Assembly: GCA_014804285.1 (NCBI GenBank)
Contig: JAAVAA010000001.1
Coordinates: forward strand, 78,255-102,621
Direction of reading: 5' to 3'
DNA length: 24,367 nt
Origin: Lachnospiraceae bacterium
GTDB taxonomy: Bacteria > Bacillota > Clostridia > Lachnospirales > Lachnospiraceae
The stretch's first letter is position 1, and each line of letters starts with the position of its first letter. Position numbers and translations under genes: made by a program. A model generated the notes under the pieces. That model had not been told where the DNA came from. It saw only the letters and a program-made list of their open reading frames with translations, and did not search any database. Of this stretch, positions 14,383-22,342 are shown piece after piece.

Positions 14383-15054
14383 ATGAGGTATTTTTTTGAC
14401 GGTAAAATTGAAAAAGAAGACGACATTTACTGTATCCGCATTCCCTTTAATGTGTGGGAGGTCTGCAAGCTCAGAGACATTATTAAGGCGGATCTGGTTT
14501 TAGACAACAAGATCATCAGCTGTGATCTTCTTCCGGAAGCCAAAGGTAATTACAAAATTCATTTGAAAGATGAGGATGTATCACACATCAATACTGACCA
14601 GTCTCACAAGATTCTGCTCCACATTAATGGAAGCCTTATTCAAATGAATCAGAACAGCCCTTATAGCTTTGATAACCCAATTCGCAAAATCGATCATATT
14701 GATGTTATCATTCAGCCCGAAGACGGTCTTTGCGGACAGAGCTGTGTAGCAATGCTTGCAGGAATTACCATCGCAGAAGTAATCAGTGTTATGGACTGCC
14801 GTGAATGGCAGGCAACTATGGGACGTGTTATTTCTGCTTTGAATTATTATGGTATCGACCACAGCGATGTAATCGTATATACGGAAGGTCAGGAGGCCAC
14901 TCTTCCTAAATGCTGTATTATGATGGAAAAGATGGGACTTTATTGTCATTATCTGGTTCATTATGACGGCAAATTTTACGATTCCAATCTCGGCATCATT
15001 CAGGAATATGATATGAGCAAACTGCTAGGCTATCTGGAAGTAAAAGTTGACTGA
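14383..15054 (+). CDS. DUF1905-like domain fused to a C39-like cysteine peptidase domain
   Basis: Residues 1-85 follow the DUF1905 beta-barrel pattern (FFDGKIEKEDDIYCIRIPFN ... GNYKIHLKDEDV). Residues about 103-223 look like a papain/C39-type cysteine peptidase: GLCGQSCVAMLAG with candidate nucleophile Cys117 (Cys121 possible), then CHYLVHYDGKFYDSN with His189 and Asp200 as candidate partners. In C39-like proteins this domain cleaves peptides, often at a Gly-Gly leader, or acts as a non-ABC protease. There is no signal peptide or membrane segment, so it is cytoplasmic. AGGAGG lies five bases before the ATG. The gene is monocistronic on plus, beside the tRNA-Gln site. Domain calls are by eye; the substrate is unknown. 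Confidence 0.75.
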   Translation: MRYFFDGKIEKEDDIYCIRIPFNVWEVCKLRDIIKADLVLDNKIISCDLLPEAKGNYKIHLKDEDVSHINTDQSHKILLHINGSLIQMNQNSPYSFDNPIRKIDHIDVIIQPEDGLCGQSCVAMLAGITIAEVISVMDCREWQATMGRVISALNYYGIDHSDVIVYTEGQEATLPKCCIMMEKMGLYCHYLVHYDGKFYDSNLGIIQEYDMSKLLGYLEVKVD

Positions 15055-15111
15055 TCTGCTATCCGGTTTTCAGGATATTCTGCGTCTTCGTCAACATGCT
15101 CAATGTAAACG

Positions 15112-15140
15112 GTGAGAAACACGCTTTGCGAGTTTCTCAC
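15112..15140. terminator. Hairpin between convergent genes
   Basis: GTGAGAAAC-A-CGC, a TTT loop and GCG-A-GTTTCTCAC form a 12-bp stem with one A-A mismatch, between the peptidase-like gene (plus) and glutamine synthetase (minus). T-runs are weak, but position and stability favour a bidirectional terminator. Confidence 0.6.
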
Positions 15141-15155
15141 CTCTGAATTCTCTGT

Positions 15156-17267
15156 TTATACTTCAAAAATCAAATCTCCGTATGTAGGTATGGGCCATAC
15201 CTTCTTGTCAACCAGCATCTCTGCTTCATCTGCAGGTCTTCTTAACTCATTCATTGCATTTATTACCACATCTTTATAATAAAATGCCTGCTCCTTAGCA
15301 TCTGCAATCGTTCCTGCCTTTTCCTCCACCTCTTTTAATTTGGCAAGCGCTGCCTTCATCTCAGAAAGCTTCTCAGAGAGTTCCTTCAATAAATCTACTG
15401 TTACAGATGCATCTGCACCTGCTTCTTTCACAGCAATGACCGTATCTGCCAACGATCTGCTGTATTTGATCACTGCTGGGATAATCTGCTTGGATGCCAT
15501 ATCGATCATGGTAAGCGCTTCAATATTGATACTCTTTGCATAGGTTTCATAGAGAACTTCCTCTCTGGATTCCAGTTCTGCTCTTGTAAAGATACCGAAC
15601 TTCTCGAACAGTTTAACGGATTTCTCTGTGGTCAGCGTATCAACAGCCTCTACCATGGATCTAATATTCGGAAGTCCTCTTCTCTCAGCCTCTGCCACCC
15701 ATTCAGGTGCGTATCCGTTGCCATTAAAAATGATCCTCTGATGGTCTGTAAGATATTCCTTGATCAGATCATGTACTGCCAGTTCAAAATCATCAGCTTT
15801 TTCCAGAACATCAGCCGCCTCGCAGAACGCCTCCGCAACAATGGCATTCAATATGGTATTCGGACTTGCAATGGAGTCTGCAGACCCTACCATACGGAAC
15901 TCAAATTTATTTCCCGTAAATGCAAAAGGCGAAGTTCTGTTTCTGTCTGTAGCATCCTTTTCAAAATCGGGCAATGTGGATACACCTGTAGCAAGCTTAC
16001 CGCCCTGCAGCACATGCGCTGCTTCACCGGTCTCAACTAATTGCTTAACCACATCCTCAAGCTGCTCTCCAAGGAAAATGGAGATAATTGCCGGAGGCGC
16101 CTCATTTGCTCCAAGTCTGTGATCATTTCCTACATCGGATGCACTCTGACGAAGCAGATCCGCATGAATGTCTACGGCTTTGATCATGCAGGCTAAAACC
16201 AGCAGAAACTGAATATTTTCGTTTGGCGTATCACCCGGGTCGAGGAGGTTTACGCCGTTATCTGTTGTAAGTGACCAGTTATTATGCTTACCGGAACCAT
16301 TGACTCCTGCAAAAGGTTTCTCATGAAGCAGACAAGTCATTCCGTGACGTCCCGCCACCTTTTTCATTGTCTCCATAACCAGCTGATTGTGATCAACCGC
16401 TATATTGGCTGTCTCATAAATCGGTGCCAGCTCGTGCTGTGCAGGCGCCACTTCGTTATGCTGTGTCTTTGCCGTAACACCAAGCTTCCACAATTCAATA
16501 TTAAGATCTTTCATATATGCGCCGATTCTCTCACGGATTGTACCGAAATAATGATCTTCCATCTCCTGACCTTTGGGAGCCGGTGCTCCAAACAGAGTAC
16601 GTCCCGCAAAAATCAGATCAGGCCTCTTTAAATATTTTTCTCTGTCCACCAGGAAATATTCCTGTTCAGGTCCTACACTGGCAACCACCTTAGTCGCTCC
16701 CTTATTCCCAAACAGACGCACGATACGGACTGCCTGTTCGCTGACTGCCTCCATGGAACGGAGCAACGGTGTTTTCTTGTCAAGAGCTTCTCCTTTGTAA
16801 GAACAGAATGCTGTGGGAATGCAAAGAATCACTCCTGTAGCATCCTCTTTCAAAAAAGCGGGTGAAGTAATATCCCATGCTGTATATCCTCTTGCCTCAA
16901 AAGTTGCACGAAGTCCTCCTGACGGGAAAGAAGACGCATCGGGTTCACCCTTGATCAGCTCCTTTCCGGAAAATTCCATGATCATCTTCCCGTTCTCATC
17001 CGGATGGGAGACAAAAGAATCATGCTTTTCAGCAGTAATACCCGTAAGCGGCTGAAACCAGTGAGTATAGTGGGTAGCTCCGTTTTCCACCGCCCAATCC
17101 TTCATCTCTTTTGCTACCACATCTGCCGCCTCAAGTGAAAGCTCACCGCCTTTATCCATGACGCTGACAACTTCTTTATAAACGCTTTTAGGCAGACGTT
17201 CCTTCATCAACGCGCGGGTAAATACTTTGCTGGCAAAAAGTTCTTCTACATTGATTACTTCACTCAT
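15156..17267 (-). CDS. glnN: Glutamine synthetase type III
   Basis: ATP-dependent amidation of glutamate to glutamine, the main ammonium assimilation step. The 703-residue length and the start with VFTRALMKERLPKSVYKEV are typical of GSIII. The catalytic core shows EQEYFLVDR, AKTQHNEVAPAQHELAP and GSGKHNNWSL, matching metal-, glutamate- and ATP-binding loops. The enzyme forms a dodecamer in known cases. AAGGAAG lies seven bases before ATG 17267. The only space for a promoter is upstream of a terminator-like hairpin, so regulation probably works by attenuation (see the leader entry). It has its own transcription unit. Confidence 0.96.
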   Translation of the reverse strand: MSEVINVEELFASKVFTRALMKERLPKSVYKEVVSVMDKGGELSLEAADVVAKEMKDWAVENGATHYTHWFQPLTGITAEKHDSFVSHPDENGKMIMEFSGKELIKGEPDASSFPSGGLRATFEARGYTAWDITSPAFLKEDATGVILCIPTAFCSYKGEALDKKTPLLRSMEAVSEQAVRIVRLFGNKGATKVVASVGPEQEYFLVDREKYLKRPDLIFAGRTLFGAPAPKGQEMEDHYFGTIRERIGAYMKDLNIELWKLGVTAKTQHNEVAPAQHELAPIYETANIAVDHNQLVMETMKKVAGRHGMTCLLHEKPFAGVNGSGKHNNWSLTTDNGVNLLDPGDTPNENIQFLLVLACMIKAVDIHADLLRQSASDVGNDHRLGANEAPPAIISIFLGEQLEDVVKQLVETGEAAHVLQGGKLATGVSTLPDFEKDATDRNRTSPFAFTGNKFEFRMVGSADSIASPNTILNAIVAEAFCEAADVLEKADDFELAVHDLIKEYLTDHQRIIFNGNGYAPEWVAEAERRGLPNIRSMVEAVDTLTTEKSVKLFEKFGIFTRAELESREEVLYETYAKSINIEALTMIDMASKQIIPAVIKYSRSLADTVIAVKEAGADASVTVDLLKELSEKLSEMKAALAKLKEVEEKAGTIADAKEQAFYYKDVVINAMNELRRPADEAEMLVDKKVWPIPTYGDLIFEV

Positions 17268-17304
17268 TTTTATACTTCCTTTCCTTAACTCTTCCTCTTA
17301 AAAA

Positions 17305-17346
17305 CAAAAAAATGTCCCAAATAGCTTTGGAACATCTTTGTTCAAA
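17305..17346 (-). promoter_or_regulatory. Terminator-like hairpin in the glnN leader, candidate attenuator
   Basis: On the minus strand ATGTTCCAAA, a GCTA loop and TTTGGGACAT (17335-17312) are followed by seven T, a complete intrinsic terminator. Just upstream, TTTGAAC (17346-17340), loop AAAGAT and GTTC-C-AAA (17333-17326) can form a competing hairpin that uses the whole 5' arm of the terminator. The promoter lies upstream of both and only 37 bases remain before the start codon, so glnN transcripts must cross this site. It can also end transcripts arriving from trhP. Confidence 0.65.
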
Positions 17347-17350
17347 AATC

Positions 17351-17379
17351 ACTATATACGATAATTTAAGAAATTGCAA
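17351..17379 (-). promoter_or_regulatory. Promoter of glnN
   Basis: The minus strand reads TTGCAA, 17 bases, TATAGT. Transcription should begin near 17343-17345, so the leader is about 75 bases long and starts with the hairpin region. Confidence 0.7.
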
Positions 17380-17395
17380 TACCTATTTTTCATTT

Positions 17396-18685
17396 TTAGC
17401 TTTCCTTTTGTTTTGAGACTCTTAAAAGATCATATTTTTCAGCCGGACTGCTTAAGCAAACCCACAGAACCTGCCCGGGATGGGGTGCGCTTTCCACTCT
17501 CTGTCCATCTTCTGTAAGCATAGATACTACCTTCACCGGAATATTTCTTCCATCCGGTTTCATAATCTCAATCTCATCCCCGACACAAAACTTATTTTTC
17601 TGCTCAATCCGGACAAAAAGTCCCTGCTGCTCTCCTTGCCGTAAATCCATGGCATGATCCGCTGTCTGGCTCACAATTCCTAAATATATATATTCATTTA
17701 CGTAAGTATTATTGTCATAGATCTGTGCACTTTCGTCAGGCTTATGAAAATAAAATCCTGTGGTAAACCTGCGGTATGTACACTTGGAAATCTCCGAACG
17801 ATACCAATCCATATTGGCACGGTATTTTTCTTCCGACTCCAGATAATCATCAATTGCCTTTCGATAAGTTCTTGCAACAGCAGCAACATAAAGCGCCGTC
17901 TTCATTCTTCCCTCTATCTTAAAGCTGTCTATACCTGCTTTCATCATCTCCGGAATATACTCGATCATACACAGATCTCTAGAATTAAAAATATAGGTTC
18001 CACGGTCATTTTCATACACCGGCAGATATTCACCCGGTCTTGTTTCCTCCATCACTGCATATTTCCATCGGCAGGGATGCGTGCATGCACCATGATTAGC
18101 ATCCCGTCCTGTAAAATAGTTACTAAGCAGACACCTTCCGGAATAAGAAATGCACATCGCTCCATGAATAAAGCTTTCAATCTCCATATCCTCCGGAATC
18201 CTTTCACGAATTTCTTTGATCTCCCTAAGTGAAAGTTCCCTTGCGCAGACCACTCGTTTTGCTCCCAGTCTGTGCCAAAACAAATAAGTAAGATAATTGG
18301 TATTATTGGCCTGGGTAGATATGTGAATATCGATCTCAGGGCAGATTTCCCTTGCCAAGGTAAACATTCCCGGATCTGCAATGATAAGTGCATCCGGCTT
18401 TAGTTCCTTCAATTCCCGAAAGTATCTCTCTGCCCCGGCAAGATCGTCATTGTGAGCCAGAATATTTGCTGTCACATGTACCTTTGCGCCATGTTGATGA
18501 GCAAATTCTATTCCCTGTTTCATTTCTTCCGGAGAAAAATTTTTGGCCTTGGCACGCAGTCCGAAAGCTTCGCCTCCAATATATACGGCATCTGCCCCAA
18601 ACAGTACTGCCGTCTTTAAAACCTCCAGCGAACTGGCAGGTATTAACAGTTCCGGTTTCTTCATTCTAAATCCATCTTTCTTCAT
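17396..18685 (-). CDS. trhP: Peptidase U32-family tRNA hydroxylase TrhP
   Basis: Carries the U32 signature ESFIHGAMCISYSGRCLLS (residues 170-188). The four cysteines 178, 185, 201 and 205 are placed as in the iron-sulfur-binding members, followed by the typical CRWKYAVMEE and FKIEGRMK stretches. Despite the family name, TrhP hydroxylates U34 of tRNA using prephenate to give ho5U. The next enzyme, TrmR, methylates it to mo5U, and its gene lies directly upstream with an ATGA overlap. The start is ATG 18685, or the internal ATG 18664; neither has a strong ribosome site and translational coupling favours the first. It is last in the long operon. Only one U32 copy is seen here, whereas Bacillus has two side by side. 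Confidence 0.88.
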   Translation of the reverse strand: MKKDGFRMKKPELLIPASSLEVLKTAVLFGADAVYIGGEAFGLRAKAKNFSPEEMKQGIEFAHQHGAKVHVTANILAHNDDLAGAERYFRELKELKPDALIIADPGMFTLAREICPEIDIHISTQANNTNYLTYLFWHRLGAKRVVCARELSLREIKEIRERIPEDMEIESFIHGAMCISYSGRCLLSNYFTGRDANHGACTHPCRWKYAVMEETRPGEYLPVYENDRGTYIFNSRDLCMIEYIPEMMKAGIDSFKIEGRMKTALYVAAVARTYRKAIDDYLESEEKYRANMDWYRSEISKCTYRRFTTGFYFHKPDESAQIYDNNTYVNEYIYLGIVSQTADHAMDLRQGEQQGLFVRIEQKNKFCVGDEIEIMKPDGRNIPVKVVSMLTEDGQRVESAPHPGQVLWVCLSSPAEKYDLLRVSKQKES

Positions 18686-19326
18686 TTCGTCTTTACACTT
18701 ACCGTGACGCCATCACCCAGAGGTAAGATATCCGTCTGAAGCAGCTCATTATGCTTTAGTTCATACAGATATTCCCGCATTCGTCCATGAATAGTCCTAT
18801 CCCGCCTCGTTACCGCATACCTGGATTCCGGAACATCGCCATCATGCAGAATATTATCAGAAATGAGGAGACCTCCAAGCGGCATCAGTCTTAATACATC
18901 CGGCAGGAAATGAATATACTGTCCCTTTGCCGCATCCATAAAAATAAAATCATACTCACCGGATAGTTCCTTAAGAAGTACCGATGCATCCCCTTCCAGC
19001 AATGTGATCTGCTTCTCTCGTCCTGCTCTTCGAAAATTCTCTCTGGCAATCGGTATTCTCTTTTCGTAATTCTCAATCGTAGTGATACGACAGTCCTCTG
19101 GTCCATATTCGCTCATAAGAAGCGCTGAAAAGCCTATGGCTGTTCCTACCTCTAAGATCTGTTTCGGCTGTTTGATTGCAAGAAGAAGCTTCAAAAAACT
19201 CTGCATTTGAGGTCGTATGATTGGTATGCCGGTTTCTATAGCAATATGCTCTAATTCGTTTAAAAAAGGCGTATTTCCCATGTCAAAAGAGTTAATAAAA
19301 TCGCTGAGTCTTTCTTCCGTAATCAT
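18682..19326 (-). CDS. trmR: SAM-dependent O-methyltransferase TrmR
   Basis: A class I methyltransferase of 214 residues with motif I ILEVGTAIGFSALLM (about 57-71), acidic residue in ITTIENYE, and YDFIFMDAAKGQY with the metal-binding Asp of catechol-type O-methyltransferases, plus LLISDNIL. TrmR (YrrM) methylates ho5U34 to mo5U34 in tRNA, widening wobble decoding. The neighbour trhP makes its substrate, which supports this over a generic small-molecule methyltransferase. It overlaps both neighbours by four bases (ATGA), indicating tight coupling. Confidence 0.88.
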   Translation of the reverse strand: MITEERLSDFINSFDMGNTPFLNELEHIAIETGIPIIRPQMQSFLKLLLAIKQPKQILEVGTAIGFSALLMSEYGPEDCRITTIENYEKRIPIARENFRRAGREKQITLLEGDASVLLKELSGEYDFIFMDAAKGQYIHFLPDVLRLMPLGGLLISDNILHDGDVPESRYAVTRRDRTIHGRMREYLYELKHNELLQTDILPLGDGVTVSVKTK

Positions 19327-19787
19327 GACTCGCCGCCTGCTTCCGGTTCTACCTCCGGTTCAATTTCTGGTTCCACTTCCGGTTCCGGTGCTGATGTCTC
19401 CCTTGGCTCCTCCTCTGACTCTTCCTCTGGAACCGATATAATTGCAAGCATTTCCTGTGCTGTCATGGCCGTGCTCAGATCATAAATACCGGGAGTAATC
19501 TCGCCATGATAAGCGGAAAGTAATTCCTGTACGACAAATAATCTGGCATCCTCAATCAATCCTTTTTCCTCCAACATTTGAGCAATATCATTTGTACTCA
19601 TATTATCGGAAATTCCTACTGTTATCGTTCGTCCGCCCGATATTGACACAGGTTCATCCGCAAATACCTTATACCCAAACTCATATGCCTGCGTTGCTCC
19701 GCGGAAAACAAACACAACCACTGCTGCAACGATCACAACTTTAACAATCGTTTCCACCGCAGCTCCTATCAAATATCCTGCTTTCAT
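19323..19787 (-). CDS. MltG-like membrane protein lacking the catalytic domain
   Basis: One membrane segment (about residues 12-33, VVIVAAVVVFVFRG) is followed outside by a LysM/YceG-like N-terminal module (ISDNMSTNDIAQMLEEKGLI ... GEITPGIYDLSTAMTAQEML), recognisable from endolytic transglycosylase MltG. MltG proteins run to about 340 residues and have a catalytic Glu domain. This one ends at 154 with an acidic Glu-Pro-rich tail (PEVEPEIEPEVEPEAGGES) instead. Bacillus yrrL (MltG) occupies the same place before yrrM, so it is probably a shortened orthologue with a binding or regulatory role. The start is ATG 19787, with AGGTGG five bases upstream, not GTG 19796. Confidence 0.8.
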   Translation of the reverse strand: MKAGYLIGAAVETIVKVVIVAAVVVFVFRGATQAYEFGYKVFADEPVSISGGRTITVGISDNMSTNDIAQMLEEKGLIEDARLFVVQELLSAYHGEITPGIYDLSTAMTAQEMLAIISVPEEESEEEPRETSAPEPEVEPEIEPEVEPEAGGES

Positions 19788-19808
19788 CAAAACCACCTGT
19801 TCTTTCCC

Positions 19809-19831
19809 AGCCTGTCTTCCTTTGACAGACT
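19809..19831 (-). other. Stem-loop at the end of the ylbF-like gene
   Basis: AGTCTGTC, a 7-base loop and GACAGGCT form an 8-bp stem (one G-T pair) overlapping the stop codon of the YlbF-like gene. No T-run follows, so it is more likely an mRNA processing or stability element than a terminator. Confidence 0.45.
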
Positions 19832-20162
19832 ACTCAAAATCCAGTTTATTCGTGATAAATACATCAATCTCCTGCATCATTCGACAAAATGCTAGTTCTG
19901 CCGTTAAAAATTCATCCACAAGAGGATTATCCCGCAATTTTTCATACTCTTTCTCAAACGCATCCATTTTATCAAAAAGTTCGTCAACATGGCTGGTATT
20001 TTGTAACTCATAGTTACGCTCTCGAAATTCATTCACCTTTGCAAAAAGCTCCGGTTCTTCCTTAATTTTTCTTAACTGGTAATTGTATTTTTTATAAACT
20101 TCTGTTTCCTTGATCGACTTAACAAATTTGATAGCCGCCGCTTCCATGCCATTGTCCAGCAT
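19830..20162 (-). CDS. ylbF: YlbF/YmcA-family protein
   Basis: A 110-residue, nearly all-helical protein with the family layout: YKKYNYQLRKIKEEPEL, then FRERNYELQN and NPLVDEFLTAELAFCRMMQEI. In Bacillus, YlbF, YmcA and YaaT form an iron-sulfur complex that guides RNase Y in mRNA processing and affects competence and biofilm. Here the gene sits 12 bases after RNase J, another mRNA-decay enzyme, which fits. AAGGAG lies eight bases before ATG 20162. I cannot separate YlbF from YmcA by sequence alone. Confidence 0.85.
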   Translation of the reverse strand: MLDNGMEAAAIKFVKSIKETEVYKKYNYQLRKIKEEPELFAKVNEFRERNYELQNTSHVDELFDKMDAFEKEYEKLRDNPLVDEFLTAELAFCRMMQEIDVFITNKLDFE

Positions 20163-20174
20163 AACTGTATCTCC

Positions 20175-21848
20175 TTATATCTCCATAATAATCGGCAGAA
20201 TCATGGGGCGGCGTTTTGTCTTTCTCCAGACATACTCACCCAAAGCATCTTTAATGGAACTCTTTAGCTTTCCCCAATCAGAAATTCCTCTTCCGAGGCA
20301 CCCATCCACTGCGTCATTTACAACAATCCTGGCTTCATCCATCAGTTCATCGGATTCACGAACGTAAACAAATCCTCTTGAAACAATATCCGGACCACTC
20401 ACCAGCTCATCCGTTGCTCCATCCAGCCCCAGTACAACAATCAAAATTCCATCTTCTGCCAGATGCTGCCTGTCTCTGAGTACAATATTTCCAACATCAC
20501 CGACTCCCAGTCCATCTACCAAAATATCTCCCACTGGTACTTTTCCGGTTACCTGCGCCTTTTCCTCCGAAAGCTCTAACACATCTCCTGACTGGATGAT
20601 AAAGATATTCTCCTTGGGAATACCAAGCTCCTTAGCAATTTTAGCCTGTGCCTTCAAATGCTTGAACTCTCCATGAACCGGAATGGCATACTTGGGGTGA
20701 ACCAGTGTATAGATCAGCTTTATTTCCTCCTGACAGGCATGACCTGACACATGCACATCCTGGAAGATTACATCAGCACCTTTTAAAAGTAATTCATTGA
20801 TTACATTTGTTACCGCTTTTTCGTTACCCGGGATCGGATGGGAAGAAAAAATCACGGTATCCGTCGGACCAATAGATATTTTCCGATGGTTATCCCCTGC
20901 CATACGGCTCAGCGCCGCCATACTTTCTCCCTGACTTCCTGTAGTGATAATAACTGTCTTTTCATCCGGATAGTTTTTTAACATTTCAATATCGATCAAT
21001 GTATTATCCGGAATACTCAAATATCCCAGATTGGTTGCCGTCTCAATGATATTTACCATACTACGGCCTTCCACCACAACTTTTCGGTCAAAGCGATAGG
21101 CTGTATTAATAATCTGCTGCACTCTGTCCACATTGGATGCAAAAGTAGCAATAATAATACGTGTATTTTTATGCTCTTCAAAAAGAATATCAAAAGTCTT
21201 TCCCACCGTCCGCTCTGAAGGCGTAAATCCCGGTCTCTCCGCATTTGTGGAGTCGCACATCAAAGCCAAAACGCCCTTTTTCCCGATTTCCGCAAAGCGT
21301 TGCAAATCAATAGCATCCCCAAATACCGGAGTGTAATCTACCTTGAAGTCTCCCGTATGCACAACAATTCCTGCCGGGGAGTAGATTGCCAGAGCTGCTG
21401 CATCGACTATACTGTGATTCGTTTTGATAAATTCAATCCGGAACTGTCCTAAATTAATGGACTGACCAAATTTTACGACCTTGCGCTTGGTATTTCCCGT
21501 CAGGTTATGCTCTTTTAATTTATTTTCAATGATTCCCATTGTGAGCTTCGTCGCATAAATAGGAATATTAATGTCCCGAAGCACATAAGGAAGCGCCCCG
21601 ATATGATCCTCATGTCCGTGCGTGATCACAAATCCTTTTACCTTATCAATATTATTCTTAAGATAAGTCACATCCGGAATGACCAGATCGATTCCAAGCA
21701 TGTCGTCTTCCGGGAAGGAAAGACCGCAATCTACCACAACAATACTGTCATCATACTCAAAGGCAGTAATGTTCATGCCGATCTGCTCAAGACCTCCAAG
21801 GGGAATTATCTTGAGCCCCAAGCTATTTTTTTGTTCCAATTTTTTCAA
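20175..21848 (-). CDS. rnj: Ribonuclease J
   Basis: A metallo-beta-lactamase/beta-CASP nuclease with 5'-to-3' exo- and endonuclease activity on RNA. The zinc motif HGHEDH is at residues 77-82. Further motifs are VHTGDFK and CDSTNAERPG, the beta-CASP part (FASNVDRVQQII, GSQGESMAAL), and HVSGHACQEEIK and PVHGEFKHL near the end, with the usual C-terminal domain. The 557-residue length is standard. The start is TTG 21848, with GGAGGT seven bases upstream, inside the remains of the fur pseudogene. Confidence 0.96.
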   Translation of the reverse strand: MKKLEQKNSLGLKIIPLGGLEQIGMNITAFEYDDSIVVVDCGLSFPEDDMLGIDLVIPDVTYLKNNIDKVKGFVITHGHEDHIGALPYVLRDINIPIYATKLTMGIIENKLKEHNLTGNTKRKVVKFGQSINLGQFRIEFIKTNHSIVDAAALAIYSPAGIVVHTGDFKVDYTPVFGDAIDLQRFAEIGKKGVLALMCDSTNAERPGFTPSERTVGKTFDILFEEHKNTRIIIATFASNVDRVQQIINTAYRFDRKVVVEGRSMVNIIETATNLGYLSIPDNTLIDIEMLKNYPDEKTVIITTGSQGESMAALSRMAGDNHRKISIGPTDTVIFSSHPIPGNEKAVTNVINELLLKGADVIFQDVHVSGHACQEEIKLIYTLVHPKYAIPVHGEFKHLKAQAKIAKELGIPKENIFIIQSGDVLELSEEKAQVTGKVPVGDILVDGLGVGDVGNIVLRDRQHLAEDGILIVVLGLDGATDELVSGPDIVSRGFVYVRESDELMDEARIVVNDAVDGCLGRGISDWGKLKSSIKDALGEYVWRKTKRRPMILPIIMEI

Positions 21849-21861
21849 TAAGTTTACCTCC

Positions 21862-22073
21862 GCATTCTTTACAGTACCCGCATGATTTCATCTTAAGATC
21901 CTTCACCATCGCTTCCGTGGCACACATAATCTTTTTCTCCGGCTCCTCCGGCAGATTCTACATTCAGATCAATGCGATCAACAAAATGAAACTCATCCGG
22001 TAACTGTATGGTCTTATAAACAATTGTCAGACCCATCTCTGAGCAATCTGTTTTACAATTTCATAGTTTTCAA
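21862..22073 (-). pseudogene. Fur-family regulator pseudogene
   Basis: Three pieces of a Fur protein occur in order but in different frames. ENYEIVKQIAQR is the helix before the recognition helix. MGLTIVYKTIQLPDEFHFVDRIDL is the recognition helix and wing (family pattern: GLTTVYRTIQLLDE..FVDRI). MVKDLKMKSCGYCKEC is the C-terminal end. The first 40 residues and the metal-binding HHHHH/CxxC core are missing, and stops interrupt every frame. About 210 bases remain of a gene usually near 430. It sits between DUF1292 and RNase J genes, a normal fur position in related Clostridia. The assignment is by eye but three ordered matches make chance unlikely. Confidence 0.75.
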
Positions 22074-22083
22074 ATCACCTGTT

Positions 22084-22341
22084 TTACAAAAGCTCCGTAT
22101 CATCCAGCAGATTTTCAAATACAGCGGCTACTGCTGAAAGTTCTGTATCATCCTCTACCACTTCATAGATGCTTTCACTTTTCCCTTCACTTAAGGGACT
22201 TTCTCTGAGGATCAGAGCATCTGCATCGCCTTCCGGAGCATCCGTTACCAAAATATACTGTTTTCCACCCAGCCTTGTCTGCTCCAGTACAAAAAACTCA
22301 ATACTTTCCTGCGTATCTAACATAAATTTAATTTTTTCCAA
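22084..22341 (-). CDS. DUF1292 protein (YrzB-like)
   Basis: An 85-residue acidic protein with the DUF1292 pattern FFVLEQTRLGGKQYILVTDA and the C-terminal VVEDDTELSAVAAVFENLL. Its function is unknown; it is conserved in Firmicutes beside ruvX and ireB. The start is TTG 22341, with AGGAAG six bases upstream, and it begins one base after the ruvX stop, so it is translationally coupled. Confidence 0.9.
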   Translation of the reverse strand: MEKIKFMLDTQESIEFFVLEQTRLGGKQYILVTDAPEGDADALILRESPLSEGKSESIYEVVEDDTELSAVAAVFENLLDDTELL

Positions 22342-22342
22342 C

